Part shown: in pieces, positions 36,731-50,100 of the stretch
How the letters are laid out: every line of letters starts with the position of its first letter
How positions within the stretch are numbered: position 1 is the first letter of the stretch
Assembly (NCBI GenBank): GCA_029582155.1
Contig: CM055900.1
Span: forward strand, 77,730,731-77,794,730
Reading direction: 5' to 3'
Source: Panopea generosa
Taxonomy: Eukaryota > Mollusca > Bivalvia > Adapedonta > Hiatellidae
Length of the DNA: 64,000 bases
Position numbers and translations under genes: made by a program
The notes under the pieces: model-generated
Databases searched by the model: none
What the model saw: the letters and a program-made list of their open reading frames with translations, nothing else
Told to the model about the DNA's origin: nothing

Positions 36731-37985
36731 TTTAGCTCAACTATTCAGAGAATAAAGAGAGCTATTCTACTCACCTGGGCGTCAGCATCACACTTTGGTT
36801 TAAGTTTGCATGCAAGTCCCTATCTCAGTAACTATTGCATGTATTGCCTTGAAACTTTACACAAGCCTTCATAGTCATCAACCCTACTAAAAAAACTAAA
36901 TTAGCTAACATTTGCATGAACATAATACAAATAATTGCCCTTGTTTGACTTAGAAATTCTGGTTAAAGTTTTGTGTGCAAGTACCATTAAGTCCATATCT
37001 CAATAACGAATGCATGTATTGCCTTGAAACTTTACACAAGCCTTCCTAGTCATTAAACATACTACAGTAACTAAGTTACATAACTCTTGCATGTATATGA
37101 CACAAATTATTGCCCTTGTTTGACTTAGAAAATCTGGTTAAAGTTTTGTGTGCAAGTACTATCAAATCTATATCCCACCAACCACTTGATGCATTTGATT
37201 GAAACTTTACACAAGCCTCCATAGTCATCAACCCTACTACAATAACTATGTAATATAACTCTTGCATGAATATAATGCAAATTATTGCCCTTGTTTGACT
37301 AAGAAAATCTGGTTAAATTTTTATGTGCATGTACTATCAAGTCCATATCTCAGTTACCATTGCATGTATTGACTTGAAACTTTACACGCTTTCCCAGTTA
37401 CCAAACCGACTACACTAATAAAGTAACATAACTCTTTCCTGAATATGATGCAACTTATTGTCCTTATTTGACTTAGAAATTCTGGTGAAAGTTTTGCATT
37501 CAAGTGCCATCAAGTCAACATATCACCAACCACTCAATGTATTTGATTGGAACTTTACACAAGCCTTCCGAATCATCAATTCTACCACAATAACTAAGTT
37601 AGATAACTCTTGAATGAATATAATGCAAATAATTATCCTTCTTTGACTTAGAATTTTGGTTAAAATTTTGCATGCAAGTACTGTCAAGTCCATATATCAC
37701 CAACTGCTCAATGTATTTTGATTGAAACTTTACATATGGCTTTGTAGTCATGAAATCAACTAAATTAATCAAGTCAGATAACTCTGATAAATTTTATAAC
37801 TCAGAAGTCATTGCATTTATTTGCTTGAAACTTCATACAAGATATTGCAGGTATAAAACCTACTCAAAATTTGTCAATTTTGTAAGTTAGATAACTCTTA
37901 TTTGCTTGGATTTGTCATCAATCTCAATCAAATTTGTAATTCTGTGACAAATATTCAAGCATGCTGTCATTCCGACAGCTCTTGT
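36731..37985 (+). mobile_element. Pearl/Helitron-like element with tandem core
   Basis: Starts TTTAGCTCAACTATTC with a stem (TAGCTC paired with GAGCTA at 36759-36764) and ends CATTCCGACAGCTCTTGT. The interior is about six ~176-bp repeats marked by TTGAAACTTTACACAAGCC. This left end, tandem core, right end layout is that of the pearl-type non-autonomous elements of bivalves. It sits inside the GT-rich array. No coding frame. Confidence 0.7.
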
Positions 37986-39420
37986 AAGTGTCTCTTTCAT
38001 GGTCCTTAGTAGTTCTAAATGCCTCCTTTTGTGGTCTTTAGTAGTCCTTGGTGCCTCCTTTGTGGTGTTAAGTAGTCCTTGGTGCCTCCTTTTGTGGTCT
38101 TTAGTAATCCTTGGTGCCTCTGCTGTGGTCTTTAGTAGTCCTTAGTTCCTCCTCTACGGTATTTAGTAGTCCTTAGTGCATCCTTTGTGGTGTTTAGTAG
38201 TCCTTAGTGCCTCCTTTGTGGTCTTTAGTAGTCCTTGGTGCCTCCTTTTGTGGTCCTTAGTAGTAGTTTTTAGTGCCTCATTTTGTGGTCTTTAGTAGTC
38301 CTTAGTGCCTCTACTGTGGTCTTAAATAGTCCATCGTGCCTCCTCTGTGGTCTTAAATAGTCTTTAGTGCCTCCTCTATGGTGTTTAGTAGTCCTTAGTG
38401 CCTCCTTTGTGGTGTTTAGTAGTCCTTGGTGCCTCCATTTGTGGTCTTAAGTAGTCTTTAGTGCCTCCACTGTGGTCTGAAATTGTCCTTAGTGCCTCCT
38501 CTGTGGTCTTAATAGCCCTTAGTGCCTTCTTTGGTGTGTTTAGTAGTCTTTAATCCCTCCACTGTGATCTTAAATAGTCCTTAGTGCCTCCTATGTGGTC
38601 TTTAGTAACCCTTAGTGCCTTCTTTGTGGTGCTTAGTAGTCCTTAGCTCCTCTGTTGTGGTCTTAAGTAGTATTAAGTCACTCCCTTTGGGATTTTAGTA
38701 TTCCTTAGTGCCTCTTTTGTGGTCCTTAGTAGTCCGTAGTGCCTCCGATGTGGTCTTAAGGAGTATTAAGTCACTCCTTTGGAATTTTAGTAGTCCTTAG
38801 TGGCTCCTTTGTGGTCCTTAGTAGTCCGTAGTGCCTCCGATGTGGTCTTAAGGAGTATTAAGTCACTCATTTGGAATTTTAGTAGTCCTTAGTGCCTCCT
38901 ATGTGGCTTTTAGTAGTCTTCATTGCCTCCTTTCTGGCCCTTAGTAGTCCTTAATAGTCCTTAGCAACTCATGTGGTTTTTAGTTGTCCTTAGTGCCTCT
39001 TTTGTGGTCTTTAAAAGTCCTTAGTGCCTCAATGTGGTCTTAAAATAGTATTTAGTCACTCCTTTTGGGATTAAAGTAGTCCTTAGTGCCTCCTCTGTGA
39101 CCTTTAGTAGACCTTAGTGCCTCTGTTGTGGTCTTAAGTAGTATTTAGTCCTCCCTTTGGGACTTTTAGTAGTTTTCAATGCCTTCTTTGTGGCCCTTGG
39201 TAGTTTTAAATGCCTCCTTTGTGGTCTTTAGTAGACCTTAGTGCATCCTTTGTGGTATTTACTCACCCTAAGATTCCCCTTTATGATCTTAAGTAGCCCT
39301 TAGTGACCCTTTTGTGGTAGTAAGTAGTCCTCCTTTGTGTTCAATAGTAGCATAAGTGCATTATGTGTGGTCAGTAGTCATAAGTGCCTATTTTGTGGTC
39401 ATAAGCGGTCCTTAATGTTA
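37986..39420 (+). repeat. GT-rich array, right part (~31-bp unit)
   Basis: Simple units GTGGTCTTTAGTAGTCCTTA plus GTGCCTCCTTT, without the CAGCTTTGT subunit seen to the left of the inserted element. About 46 copies. Confidence 0.92.
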
Positions 39421-41855
39421 TAGTCTTTAGATAGCAATATTGGGAAAGAAACATTTGAGCACGTTTATTGGTCTGTTGGTTCAACTGAAAGTTTGAATGA
39501 CATCACAGTTTAATAAATATTCACTTGCTTATAGGCATAGTACCACCATTAGAAAAAGGAAGTGCTTTCGCATATAATGGCTGTTATAAATAATACTTGT
39601 TTCTTTTTTCTTTAAAAATGCATTTTCCTTATTTTAATACTCATTTTTTTATTTGAATGGCATTATCGATGATGCATTTTGAACATTTGAAAGCATTGCC
39701 ATTTTTGAATTGTGAATTTAGAAAAAAATGATGCTTGGAAATTGGGGTATGAATACATTATACTGAAAGTTGGAAGCTTTCACTTTGTTAACAGTGAACA
39801 CTGAACAGAAAAAATCTCTCACATGACACATGACACATGTTCCCTGTTTTTCTCATTATCTTGTGGTAGTGCAGAGGTTGACAAACAATAAAATGTAAGT
39901 TTCACTCCTTTCCTTTGGGTTTCTCTGTGAATGACAAGCCTTCAAACTTTTATTAGTTGCTATAGAATAAAGAACAAAAGTCACTGGTGGGGTCACACCT
40001 ACATGTTACAAACTATTTGTCGACACTAACAAAGGGTCTGTAACCGTGATTGTTTCTGCAATCTTGTACCTGAGAGGATATATGCAGACTTTATACATAT
40101 GACATATTTAAGTATTTCATGGAACACATATGGAACATCCGCTTGCCTGCCGTATATTACAGGTAATAAGTACATATGTTATATGTTATATGCTCAACCA
40201 GGAATTCCAAGGGTCTAGGCTTGAGATTTGGGGTGCTCAAATCACTAATAAACTCTGATAAATTGACATACAAAATACAAATGTATTTAATACGCAAATA
40301 AACATATATAACATGTTACTTACACAAATAAGCTAGTGAGAATATGAACAAACATGTTATTCCTTACTTTTGTATTATATTTTTTACCTGGATTTTACAT
40401 TAAATTACAAATAAGGCGTTATTAAAAAAAGAAAAAAAGAAAATGGAAATAAAATATATGTTGTTGATGTTTTAAGCCAGTGTCTTAAAAACTATGTTTA
40501 TATGTCGCCTATTCAGCATATCAGACTTGTTTAAACTTGACCATCGACAATAACAGTTATAAAATTTATCCTTCATTATTAATAAAGGTGACAAAACAAG
40601 TAATACATGATATTCTCTCTCAAAATACTCCTTTACTTTCTCTGTAAGTAAAGGGACATAACTACTGGCTTTTGTCAGTATAGTTTGGTACAAGTACTGT
40701 CCCATAGTTTGGTTGGTGTAACAGTGAATATCAATAATTGAGTTTAAGCCAGCACTGAAAGTATATGTACATTACAATGCGATGGTATCCCTTCCAAGTG
40801 CTTCATTATGTGGACGTGACTACACCATGTTTGATAAAGCATGCTCCCTCTTTATAAGTTGAAATGGAGTTACAAGCTTTCTTGTATTTCCTGTTGTTTT
40901 TTCGTTTGTTTGCCTATATTATTTTCAATTATTTCAAAACATACATACACAGGCATGAACTCACATATACGCACGTACGCACGCAAGTACACAAACCACA
41001 CACATGTCTCTTAAAGCAACAGTTATAAAACAATAAAAAAACAACAACAAAAAAAAAACGCACAATCGTTGGAGAATTGTAAATGGATTTTCTTGTTTTC
41101 TAAACATTAAGTCATAGTTTCAGAACATTGAAACAACATGTGCCTCTTTAATCAGGTTTAGTTGTGTTGATATTAGATTGAACTTCTCCACAATCTCTCT
41201 GTTTTAGATGATGCAATTCAAATTAGGGAAACATTATAATGATAATTAGAAGGGAAGTGCAGTAACACATGTTTGTATGACTTATGGACGAGCAGTCTGC
41301 CAGTTGTATTTCACAAAAAAAAACAAACAAATTTGCGATCAAAATCAGTCGTAAATGCAATGTAAGAGACTTTCATAATATTTCTACGGTCATCCACATG
41401 AGTAGAACATGAATTTAAGACTGTTTCAAAAAAAACAAAACATACCGTAATTATGAAATATTCAATCCGAGGTTCGGTTAATCTGGATTAATATTTAAAA
41501 TATTATGAACGATACTTACTTTACGTTTACAACCAATTTTTAATGTAAGTTTTTTGTGTGTAATGCAACTAAGCAAATCCTTTATATATCTAGCAGAACT
41601 TTTTATACTTTTTGGATATTATGCACACTATTTTTCTTCTTACAGAAAAACCATGGAATGTGTATGTGTGCTTGCGTGTTTGCACGCATGTTTGTATCGT
41701 GTTGACATTATTCTGTCAGCTGATTATGTTTATGCCATTGTGGTGACTATTTTTATTCAATACTGTCTCCGGTTACATTATCAAAGTATATATCTTGTTT
41801 GTTTCAATGACTACATATTGGTGTCAAAATGTGAACGTAATCTGATTGAAATCAA
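39421..41855. other. Intergenic, no gene supported
   Basis: AT-rich. A minus-strand open stretch (40472-40705) and the plus-strand one from 41554 have no domain or splice support. A 20-base exon-like segment before a GTAAGT near 39894 is too short to judge. Confidence 0.4.
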
Positions 41856-41860
41856 ATGTT

Positions 41861-42178
41861 GTACAATGCACTGTACTGTGCTGTGCTTTGCCGTACCGTG
41901 CCGTGCCATGCTGTGCCATGCCATGCTGTTCTATATTGTACTACACTGTACCGTACTGTACTGTACCGTACTGTCTATATTATACCATACCAAACCGTAC
42001 CGTACCGTACCGTACCGTACCGTACCGTACTGTACCTTACCGTATCGTATCGTACCGTATCGTACCGTATCGTACCGTACCATACTGTACCATACCGTAC
42101 CATAATGTACAGTACCATACTGTACCGTACTGTCTATATTATACTGCACTCTACCGTACCGTACTATATACTGTTTTA
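41861..42178. repeat. Pentanucleotide array 1 (TACCG/TACTG type)
   Basis: CGTACCGTACCGTACCGTAC core at about 42000-42030, with TGTGC and TGTAC variants outside. All frames are open because 15 bases is a common multiple. Confidence 0.95.
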
Positions 42179-42204
42179 TAAGTGGAGGAAAAGCCCAGAA
42201 ATAA

Positions 42205-42345
42205 TCTGAGTAGAACGACTGTCCTTCCGAAAGTACTGGTAAACATTATCATATAAAACTTTTTAGACAGAGCGTGACTCAACAAGCTTCAATACATCAG
42301 TGGCGAGAGTTAATTGGTCTTAAGATGGCAGCGCCCAAGACCGCT
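42205..42345 (-). mobile_element. SINE-B, second copy
   Basis: On the minus strand the head is CGTGGTTGAGCGGTCTTGGG and the body AAAGTTTTATATGATAATG and CGGAAGGACAGTCG match 9295-9470. It lies exactly between the two pentanucleotide arrays. Confidence 0.6.
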
Positions 42346-42365
42346 CAACCACGGAGTACTCTGTT

Positions 42366-42905
42366 ATTCATTGTAATGAAATGTTATACAATACAATGTT
42401 ATGTGATGCAATATAATGTTAAACAATGTAATACAATGCAATGGAATGTATTGTTTTGTTCTATTATGTTGTATATTCAATGTAATATAATGCAATGCAA
42501 TGCAATACAATACAATGTAAAATAGTGCAATACAATTCATTGTAATACGATGCTATGCAATGCAATGCCATATGCATTATGTTTACTTTACAGTGTGAAA
42601 TAATGCTATGCAACTTATAGCAATACTGTGCTGCAGTGTTATACTATACAACATAATTTGATGCAATGCAAGACTGCTTTTATTTGCTATATAATGTTAT
42701 ACATTGTTAAAATGCAATGCAATATAATGCAACACTATGAAATAGTGTGCAAGACAATGCAATAATGAACAGGACAATGCAATAATGTACAGGACAATGC
42801 TATGCAATACAACCTGATGTAGTGTGGTGTAATGGAATGCAATGTAATGAAATATGATGCCATATCATATTATGAATAAAAATGTGTTACAAAGTTATGT
42901 AATAT
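42366..42905. repeat. Pentanucleotide array 2 (ATGCA/ATACA type)
   Basis: AATGCAATGCAATGCAATAC-type sequence with much decay and short insertions. Confidence 0.9.
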
Positions 42906-42959
42906 GATGTATTGTATTCTTATACAATACAAAGGATGTGCATGTAATACGAAACTACA

Positions 42960-43165
42960 CATTGCGTCGGTCTTCAGTCTTCGTGAAAACTGTTATACGA
43001 CATTTCAAAGCATTCTCATTGCTAATTCAAGTGGGAAAGTTATCGATTACTTGCGGAGATGGGGTGTGCTCGAGTATTGGTTAACCTTCCAATATCACTG
43101 GAAAGAGTAGTTAGGATAACTGATCATATGTTAGCCCTCGATGCCATAAAGATGACGCTTCATCA
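42960..43165 (+). mobile_element. SINE-A, third copy, head decayed
   Basis: GGAGATGGGGTGTGCTCGAG, GGTTAACCTTCCA and AGCCCTCGATGCC match the other two copies, here on the plus strand. Confidence 0.7.
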
Positions 43166-43600
43166 TCCAAAAAATAGTTCGAAATGACATTGTGTTTTAT
43201 TGCCATAGGGACATAAACGGAATAGAATTAAAACAAATAACACACAGTTTCATGATTCATGATTTTATTAGTCCGTATTTATTTTGACGTTCGATATGTA
43301 TTTATATATAATATTATATATGTTTTTCAATACATCACACCACTATTATAATCATAATATGAGTCTGACGTTTGATCTAATTGATATATTACATATGTGT
43401 ACACATATGTATGTATTTTCCTTATATTTATAATGAATAATAAATAAAGTTCCATGTAAATTAAAAGGCATGACATGTCCATGTGTGTCTTATTGTAAAT
43501 TTAGGACACAATCTAGAAATTCCATGTAAAATCTTCTTGGATATTTCTCACAAAGAATCGTCAATTTACATGTAAATATACATATATCATATTCGGCACA
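43166..43600. other. AT-rich unique sequence
   Basis: No gene seen; leads into the 75-bp array. Confidence 0.35.
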
Positions 43601-43988
43601 TATATTATTATTTATAATTTACATGTATACATATATATCATATTCAGCACATATATTATTATTTGGCATGGGTACAAAACAAACAATTTACATGTGAATA
43701 TAATTATATATATCATATTCAGCACATATATTATTATTTGGCATGGGTACAAAACAAACACTTTACATGTGAATATAATTATATATATCATATTCAGCAC
43801 ATATATTATTATTTGGCATGGGTACAAAACAAACAATTTACATGTGAATATAATTATATATATCATATTCGGCACTTATATTATTATTTGGCATGGGTGC
43901 AAACCAAACAATTTACATGTGAATATATGTATAATATTCGGCACATATATTATTATTTTGCATGTGTGCAAAACAACAATCTACATGT

Positions 43989-44038
<50 letters not shown>
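43601..44038. repeat. 75-bp tandem repeat, about 5 copies, plus (TA)n
   Basis: TTTGGCATGGGTACAAAACA and TTTACATGTGAATATAATTA per unit. Ends in a (TA)n run at about 43998-44036. Period 75 keeps several frames open. Confidence 0.95.
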
Positions 44039-44229
44039 TATTCCATAGGGCTTAAATCGAATCTTTTTAGGCATGAGTCTATGCAGATAAATAACATTAC
44101 TATTCAGGGAAAGTGTCTACTACTGCAAATCAGCCAAGAATCACTTTTTGTTCTGTGGTTCAACTTTGAGATGAGAACTATGGCTAACTATCACCACTTT
44201 AGCTAGGAACAACGACGGAACTGTACATA

Positions 44230-47160
44230 CTTTGGAGCGAAAGCATGATACAGTCGATCAAACGAGAACTTATAAGACTTAGTGTTTCACACTGGGGCAC
44301 AGCACAGTCCTTCGAACGAGAACCAAGCAGAGCTTCACACTTGGACACAGCACAGTCCTTCGAACGAGAACCAAGCAGTGCTTCACACTTGGACACAGCA
44401 CAGTCCTTCGAACGAGAACCAAGCAGTGCTTCACACTTGGACACAGCACAGTCCTTCGAACGAGAACCAAGCAGAGCTTCACACTGGGACACAGCACAGT
44501 CCTTCGAACGAGAACCAAGCAGTGATTTACACTGGGGCACATCACAGTCCTTCGAACGAGAACCAAGCAGTGCTTCACACTGGGGCATTGGACAAGAACC
44601 AAGCAGAGCTTCACACTGGGACACAGCACAGTCCTTCGAACGAGAACCAAGCAGTGCTTTACACTGGGGCACAGCACAGTCCTTCGAACGAGAACCAAGC
44701 AGAGCTTCACACTGGGACACAGCACAGTCCTTCGAACGAGAACCAAGCAGTGATTTACACTGGGGCACATCACAGTCCTTCGAACGAGAACCAAGCAGTG
44801 CTTCACACTGGGGCATTGGACAAGAACCAAGCAGTGCTTCACACTGGGGCACAGCACATTCCTTTGAATGAGAACCAAGCAGTGCTTTACACTGGGGCAC
44901 ATCACAGTCCTTCAACCGAGAACCCAGCAGTGCTTCACACTGGGGCATTGAACGAGAACCAAGCAGTGCTTCACACTAGGGCACAACACATTTCTTCAAA
45001 CAAGAACCAAGCAGTGCTTCACACTGGAGCTCAGCACAGTCCTTCGAATGAGAACCAAGCGGTGCTTTACACTCGGGCACAGCACTTTCTTTGAACGAAA
45101 ACCAACAAGTGCATCACACTGAGGCACACCACAGTCCTTCGAACGAGAACCAACAAGTGCTTCACACTGGGGCACTGCACAGTCCTTCGAACGAGAACCC
45201 AACAGTGCTTCACACTGGGGCACAGCACATTCCTTGAAATAAGAACCAAGCGGTGCTTCACACTGGGTCACAGCACATTCCTTGAAACAAGAATCAAGCG
45301 GTGCTTCACACTGGGTCACAGCACATTCCTTGAAACAAGAACCAAGCGGTGATTCACACTGGGGCATTGAACGAGAACCAAGCAGTGCTTCACACTAGGG
45401 CACAACACATTTCTTCAAACAAGAACCAAGCAGTGCTTCACACTGGAGCTCAGCACAGTCCTTCGAATGAGAACCAAGCGGTGCTTTACACTCGGGCACA
45501 GCACTTTCTTTGAACGAAAACCAACAAGTGCATCACACTGAGGCACACCACAGTCCTTCGAACGAGAACCAACAAGTGCTTCACACTGGGGCACAGCACA
45601 TTTCTTCAAACAAGAACCAAGCAGTGCTTCACACTGGGGCTCAGCACAGTCCTTCGAATGAGAACCAAGCGCTGCTTCACACTGGGGCACAGCACTTCCT
45701 TTGCACGAGAACCAAGCAGTGCTTCACACTGGGACACAGCACAGTCCTTCGAATGAGAACCAAGCAGTGCTTCACACTGGGCCACAGCACAGTCCTTCGA
45801 ACGAGAACCAAGCAGTGATTCACACTGGGGCACAGCACAGTCCTTCAAACGAGAACCAAGCAGTGCTTTACACTGGGGCACAGCACAGTCCTTCGAACGA
45901 GAACCAAGCAGTGCTTTACACTGGGGCACAGCACAGTCCTTCGAACGAGAACCAAACAGTGCTTTACACTGGGACACAGCACAGTCCTTCGAACGAGAAC
46001 CAAGCAGTGCTTCACACTGGGGCACAGCACAGTCCTTCGAACGAGAACCAAGCAGTGCTTTACACTTGGGCACAGCACAGTCCTTCGAACGAGAACCAAG
46101 CAGTGATTTACACTAGGGCACGTCACAGTTCTTCAAACGAGAACCAATCAGTGCTTTACACTGGGGCACAGCACAGTCTTTCGAACGAGAACCAAGCAGT
46201 GCTTTACACTTGGGCACATCACAGTCCTTCGAACGAGAACCAAGCAATGCTTCATACTGGGTCATTTAACAAGAACAAAACAGTGCTTCACACTGGGGCA
46301 CAGCACATTCCTTTGAACGAGAACCAAGCAGTGCTTTACACTGGGGCACAGCACATTCCTTTGAACGAGAACCAAGCAGTGCTTTACACTCGGGCACAGC
46401 ACAGTCCTTCGGACGAGAACCAAGCAGTGCTTTACACTCGGGCACAGCACAGTCCTTCGAACGAGAACCAAGCAGTGCTTTACACTGGGGCACAGCACAT
46501 TTCTTCGAACGAGAACCAAGCAGTGATTTACACTGGGACACAGCACAGTCCTTCGAACGAGAACCAAGCAGAGCTTCACACTGGGACACAGCACATTTCT
46601 TCGAACGAGAACCAAGCAGTGATTTACACTGGGACACAGCACAGTCCTTCGAACGAGAACCAAGCAGTGCTTCACACTGGGGCATTGAACGAGAACCAAG
46701 CAGTGCTTCACACTGGGGCACAGCACATTTCTTCAAACAAGAACCAAGCAGTGCTTAACACCTGGGCACAGCACAGTCCTTCAAACGAGAACCAAGCAGT
46801 GCTTGACACTAGGGCGCAGCACAGTCCTTCGAACAAGAACCAAGCAGTGCTACACACTTGGGCATCGACTGAGAACCAAGCAGTACTTCACATTGGTGCA
46901 CATCACAGCTCTTTGAACGAAAGCATGATACAATGCTTCATACTAGAGCCAATAAAGTGCTTGTAATAAGTGTACAACACAGTCCTTTGAACGAAAACAT
47001 GATACAATGCTTCATACTAGAGCCAATAAAGTGCTTCTAATTAGGGTACACCACAGTCCTTTGAACGAAAACACGATACGATGCTTCATACTAGAGCCAA
47101 TAAAGTGCTTCTAATTAAGGTACAACACAGTCCTTTTAGCGAAAACACGATACGATGCTC
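44230..47160. repeat. 48-bp minisatellite, about 55 units, with 74-bp edge units
   Basis: Units read CACAGCACAGTCCTTCGAAC, then GAGAACCAAGCAGTGCTTCA and CACTGGGG. Some 36-bp units (GGGGCATTGAACGAGAACC) are mixed in. The right edge has four 74-bp units carrying CGAAAACATGATACAATGCT, and the left edge has one similar unit. Long frames are open in several phases on both strands; the longest is 421 codons (45701-46966, plus). I read it as non-coding. Confidence 0.95.
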
Positions 47161-50100
47161 CGAAAAAGAAGATGGTAGTCCATCGTATGAGTGCTAACCA
47201 TGACTAAGCTGTAGACTGACCAATACTAGATTTATCGTTCTGCTTATTGATTAACATGTTTCGAAAACATAATCTATGACTAAAACATGTTAATATTAGC
47301 ATGAAAAGTACTAGAAATACTATTGGCAAAATGAAATTTGTTTTAATTGTTTTTCTAAAAAATCTTTTTTTATAATTTTGACTCTATGCTTCATCAAATA
47401 CTACTGATGTTTACGACTAAGTCATCCAGCGTGGAACCACAGAATTATATAAATACGGACCAATTTATTCAAAAGATAATTATTAAATCAGTTTCCAAAT
47501 ATTTCAGATGATGCAAACACGCGCAATACATTACTCAAACGTTAATCTTAACCCGATCTAAACTAAAACTGATTTGTTCTAATTATAGTTTGACGTGTGA
47601 TAAGAAATGGTAATGAGATTATATAATACTAGAAATAAAATGATTTGACAAAATTATAAATGTCATAAATGAAAGGAAAGTCACGCGCAACCACAATCAG
47701 TGTGCCCATATATGTATTCATTTAGGATCTTGTATACTTATCTCATGAAATACACACATAAACATTGTAATTATGTCCCTCATACAGGAAGACATACGCG
47801 TAGCTCATATACTAGTAAATCATATTGTCATGCATGTCTGAAGAACATAACTCGATGGTCTTATTCTATCTAATACAATAACCTTATTTTTCATTTATAT
47901 TTATAAAATTATATATTAAGATTTTTAACTGAATTTCACTTGAACCCTATTTTACATTACAACATAATGTCATAATCTTATGATGTGCAATAAAGCGTTT
48001 TAGTATTAGGTATGTAATCAATATACAAACAAACAATACATATATTGTCCGTATATCACATAATACTGCTTTGCAAATGTAAAACTTAATCAAATAAATT
48101 ATGAAATTCATAAAAAAATACAACAATCCATAAGGGGTTTTAAATATGAGAACTTCACTGTTTACATCTTGATACTCAATATGGGCTTCTGACTCGGTTG
48201 CTTATTTTAAAGTGACTCATCTTTCAAACAACATAGTTTTGAAGATATGCATATACATGACTACAAATACAATAATATCAGTCTGATACAGACACTCTTG
48301 GTTAGAATGAAATTGAATCAAACCTTTGTATTCAAATTTTCCATATATGCGAATGTGTTTTTAAAATATGGTGCGTCAATTTGTTTCTAATATTGCAAGC
48401 AAGTACAATACTAAAAACTATAAACAATGATGTGTTACAAATATTTTAAGCGCCTAATATTATACAATCCAACCTACGACCAAAATGATAGGAAAGTCAC
48501 ATGAGGCGTTATCAGTGTACTCATATATCATACATTATCTCGTGTATGTAATATTTATTGAAAGTAACCGGATCGTCTTCTTTTTGTTTGTTTTTCTATA
48601 TATTCTTATATGTTAATCTGCTTATTTCATATGTGTATCTCACAACATTTCCTATATTTATTTTCATATTTTGTTAAGTTTGTAACGTTTAAACGGAAAA
48701 GAAACTCAAATAAATTTCTCCTGGATTTTAAGAATATTGCATGACATTATAACCTGTAATCTGTAACAAAACAATATAGTGGTTTATGATCAATTATCTA
48801 TATTGTCCGTTATCAAATACATATTAATGTCCAAGAAACGTTACATTTGGTTAATTAGACGCTTGCAACTTATAACAAAATGGCGATCCAATGAAGTTAC
48901 ACGAGGGCAATATATGAGTTCCTGATGCGATTGCCAAGTATAAAGTGACTCATCTATCAACATATATGGTATCAGTGAACATGTAAATATACAGCTATAT
49001 ACTTACAATAATGCTAATATGATAAGTAAACTCTTGATAATGATGGGATTGTATCAAACCTCATTATTCCATTATTAAAAATGTCAAAATGGCATAACAC
49101 AGGGAGATATCACGTATATTTTATTGATGCGGTAATAACGAAAAACAGATTTGTGTCACGTTTTCATTCGCTTGACATTCCTGTATGTCTGTAGACTAAT
49201 TTTAAATCTGCAAAGAGCACAAGGGGAATACTAATGCCTCGGAGAGTACTATTTATTGTAGTTTTAAAATTATAGACCCCTACATGAACAGCATGGTTCA
49301 GCTCTTAGAAAAACTCTCACAACCCATTGATCCATGCTCATTACAGATTTAAAATGTGTCATCCTGCGATATTTCAACCCGTTGGCAAGGAACTTTATTT
49401 CAAAATATTAATCGTTCACCATTTTTCTATTTTTTTTCCCAATACAGCATGGAAAACAATATGTGTGAACAATATAAAATAAGTATTTTATATGTTCTTA
49501 CTGTGGTTTGAAAAAAATCCCTTAAAATGAACATGACACAATTACAAACATAAAGTTAATAATAAACATGGAATATAATCATGACCAAATTGAAAGGAAA
49601 ATCACCCGAAAACATGATCAGTGTACTCAAATATTTATTTGATATAGAACAACATACATGCATCTCAAACATGTATCTCAAATATCTATCTCAAACAAGT
49701 ATCTCAAATATTTTTCTCAAACAAGTATTTCAAACATGTATTTCAAATATTTATCTCAAACAAGCATCTCAAATATTTATCTCAAACAAGTATCTCAAAC
49801 ATGTATCTCAAATATCTATCTCAAACAAGTATCTCAAGTATTTATCTCAAATATTTATATCAAACATATGTCTCAAACATGTATCTCAAATATGTATCTA
49901 AGATATTTATCTCAAATATATACTCGACGTTCAATCTTTTCCCCTTGAACCTTACTATGTATTCTGGTGTTGCCTTTCATCTATAAATATTTTTAATCAA
50001 CTGAATTTAACCTGGCTTACAATACAATGCATCCTACTAGAATTTGAAACAAAACAATATAGTATTATAGTATGTAATCAATATACAAATGCACAATTTC

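Noticed and set aside
41554..42209. 183-codon plus-strand frame and neighbours
   Set aside because: The second half is pentanucleotide repeat; the first half is AT-rich with no domain or splice support.
43612..44206. 130- and 170-codon frames
   Set aside because: 75-bp repeat plus TA run.
44199..46966. Long overlapping open frames (up to 421 codons) on both strands
   Set aside because: All follow from a 48-bp repeat with no stop; several frames are open equally, with no codon bias, start context or domain.
49581..49986. Three overlapping plus-strand frames rich in SNIYLKQ
   Set aside because: 13-bp repeat; three units make 13 codons.
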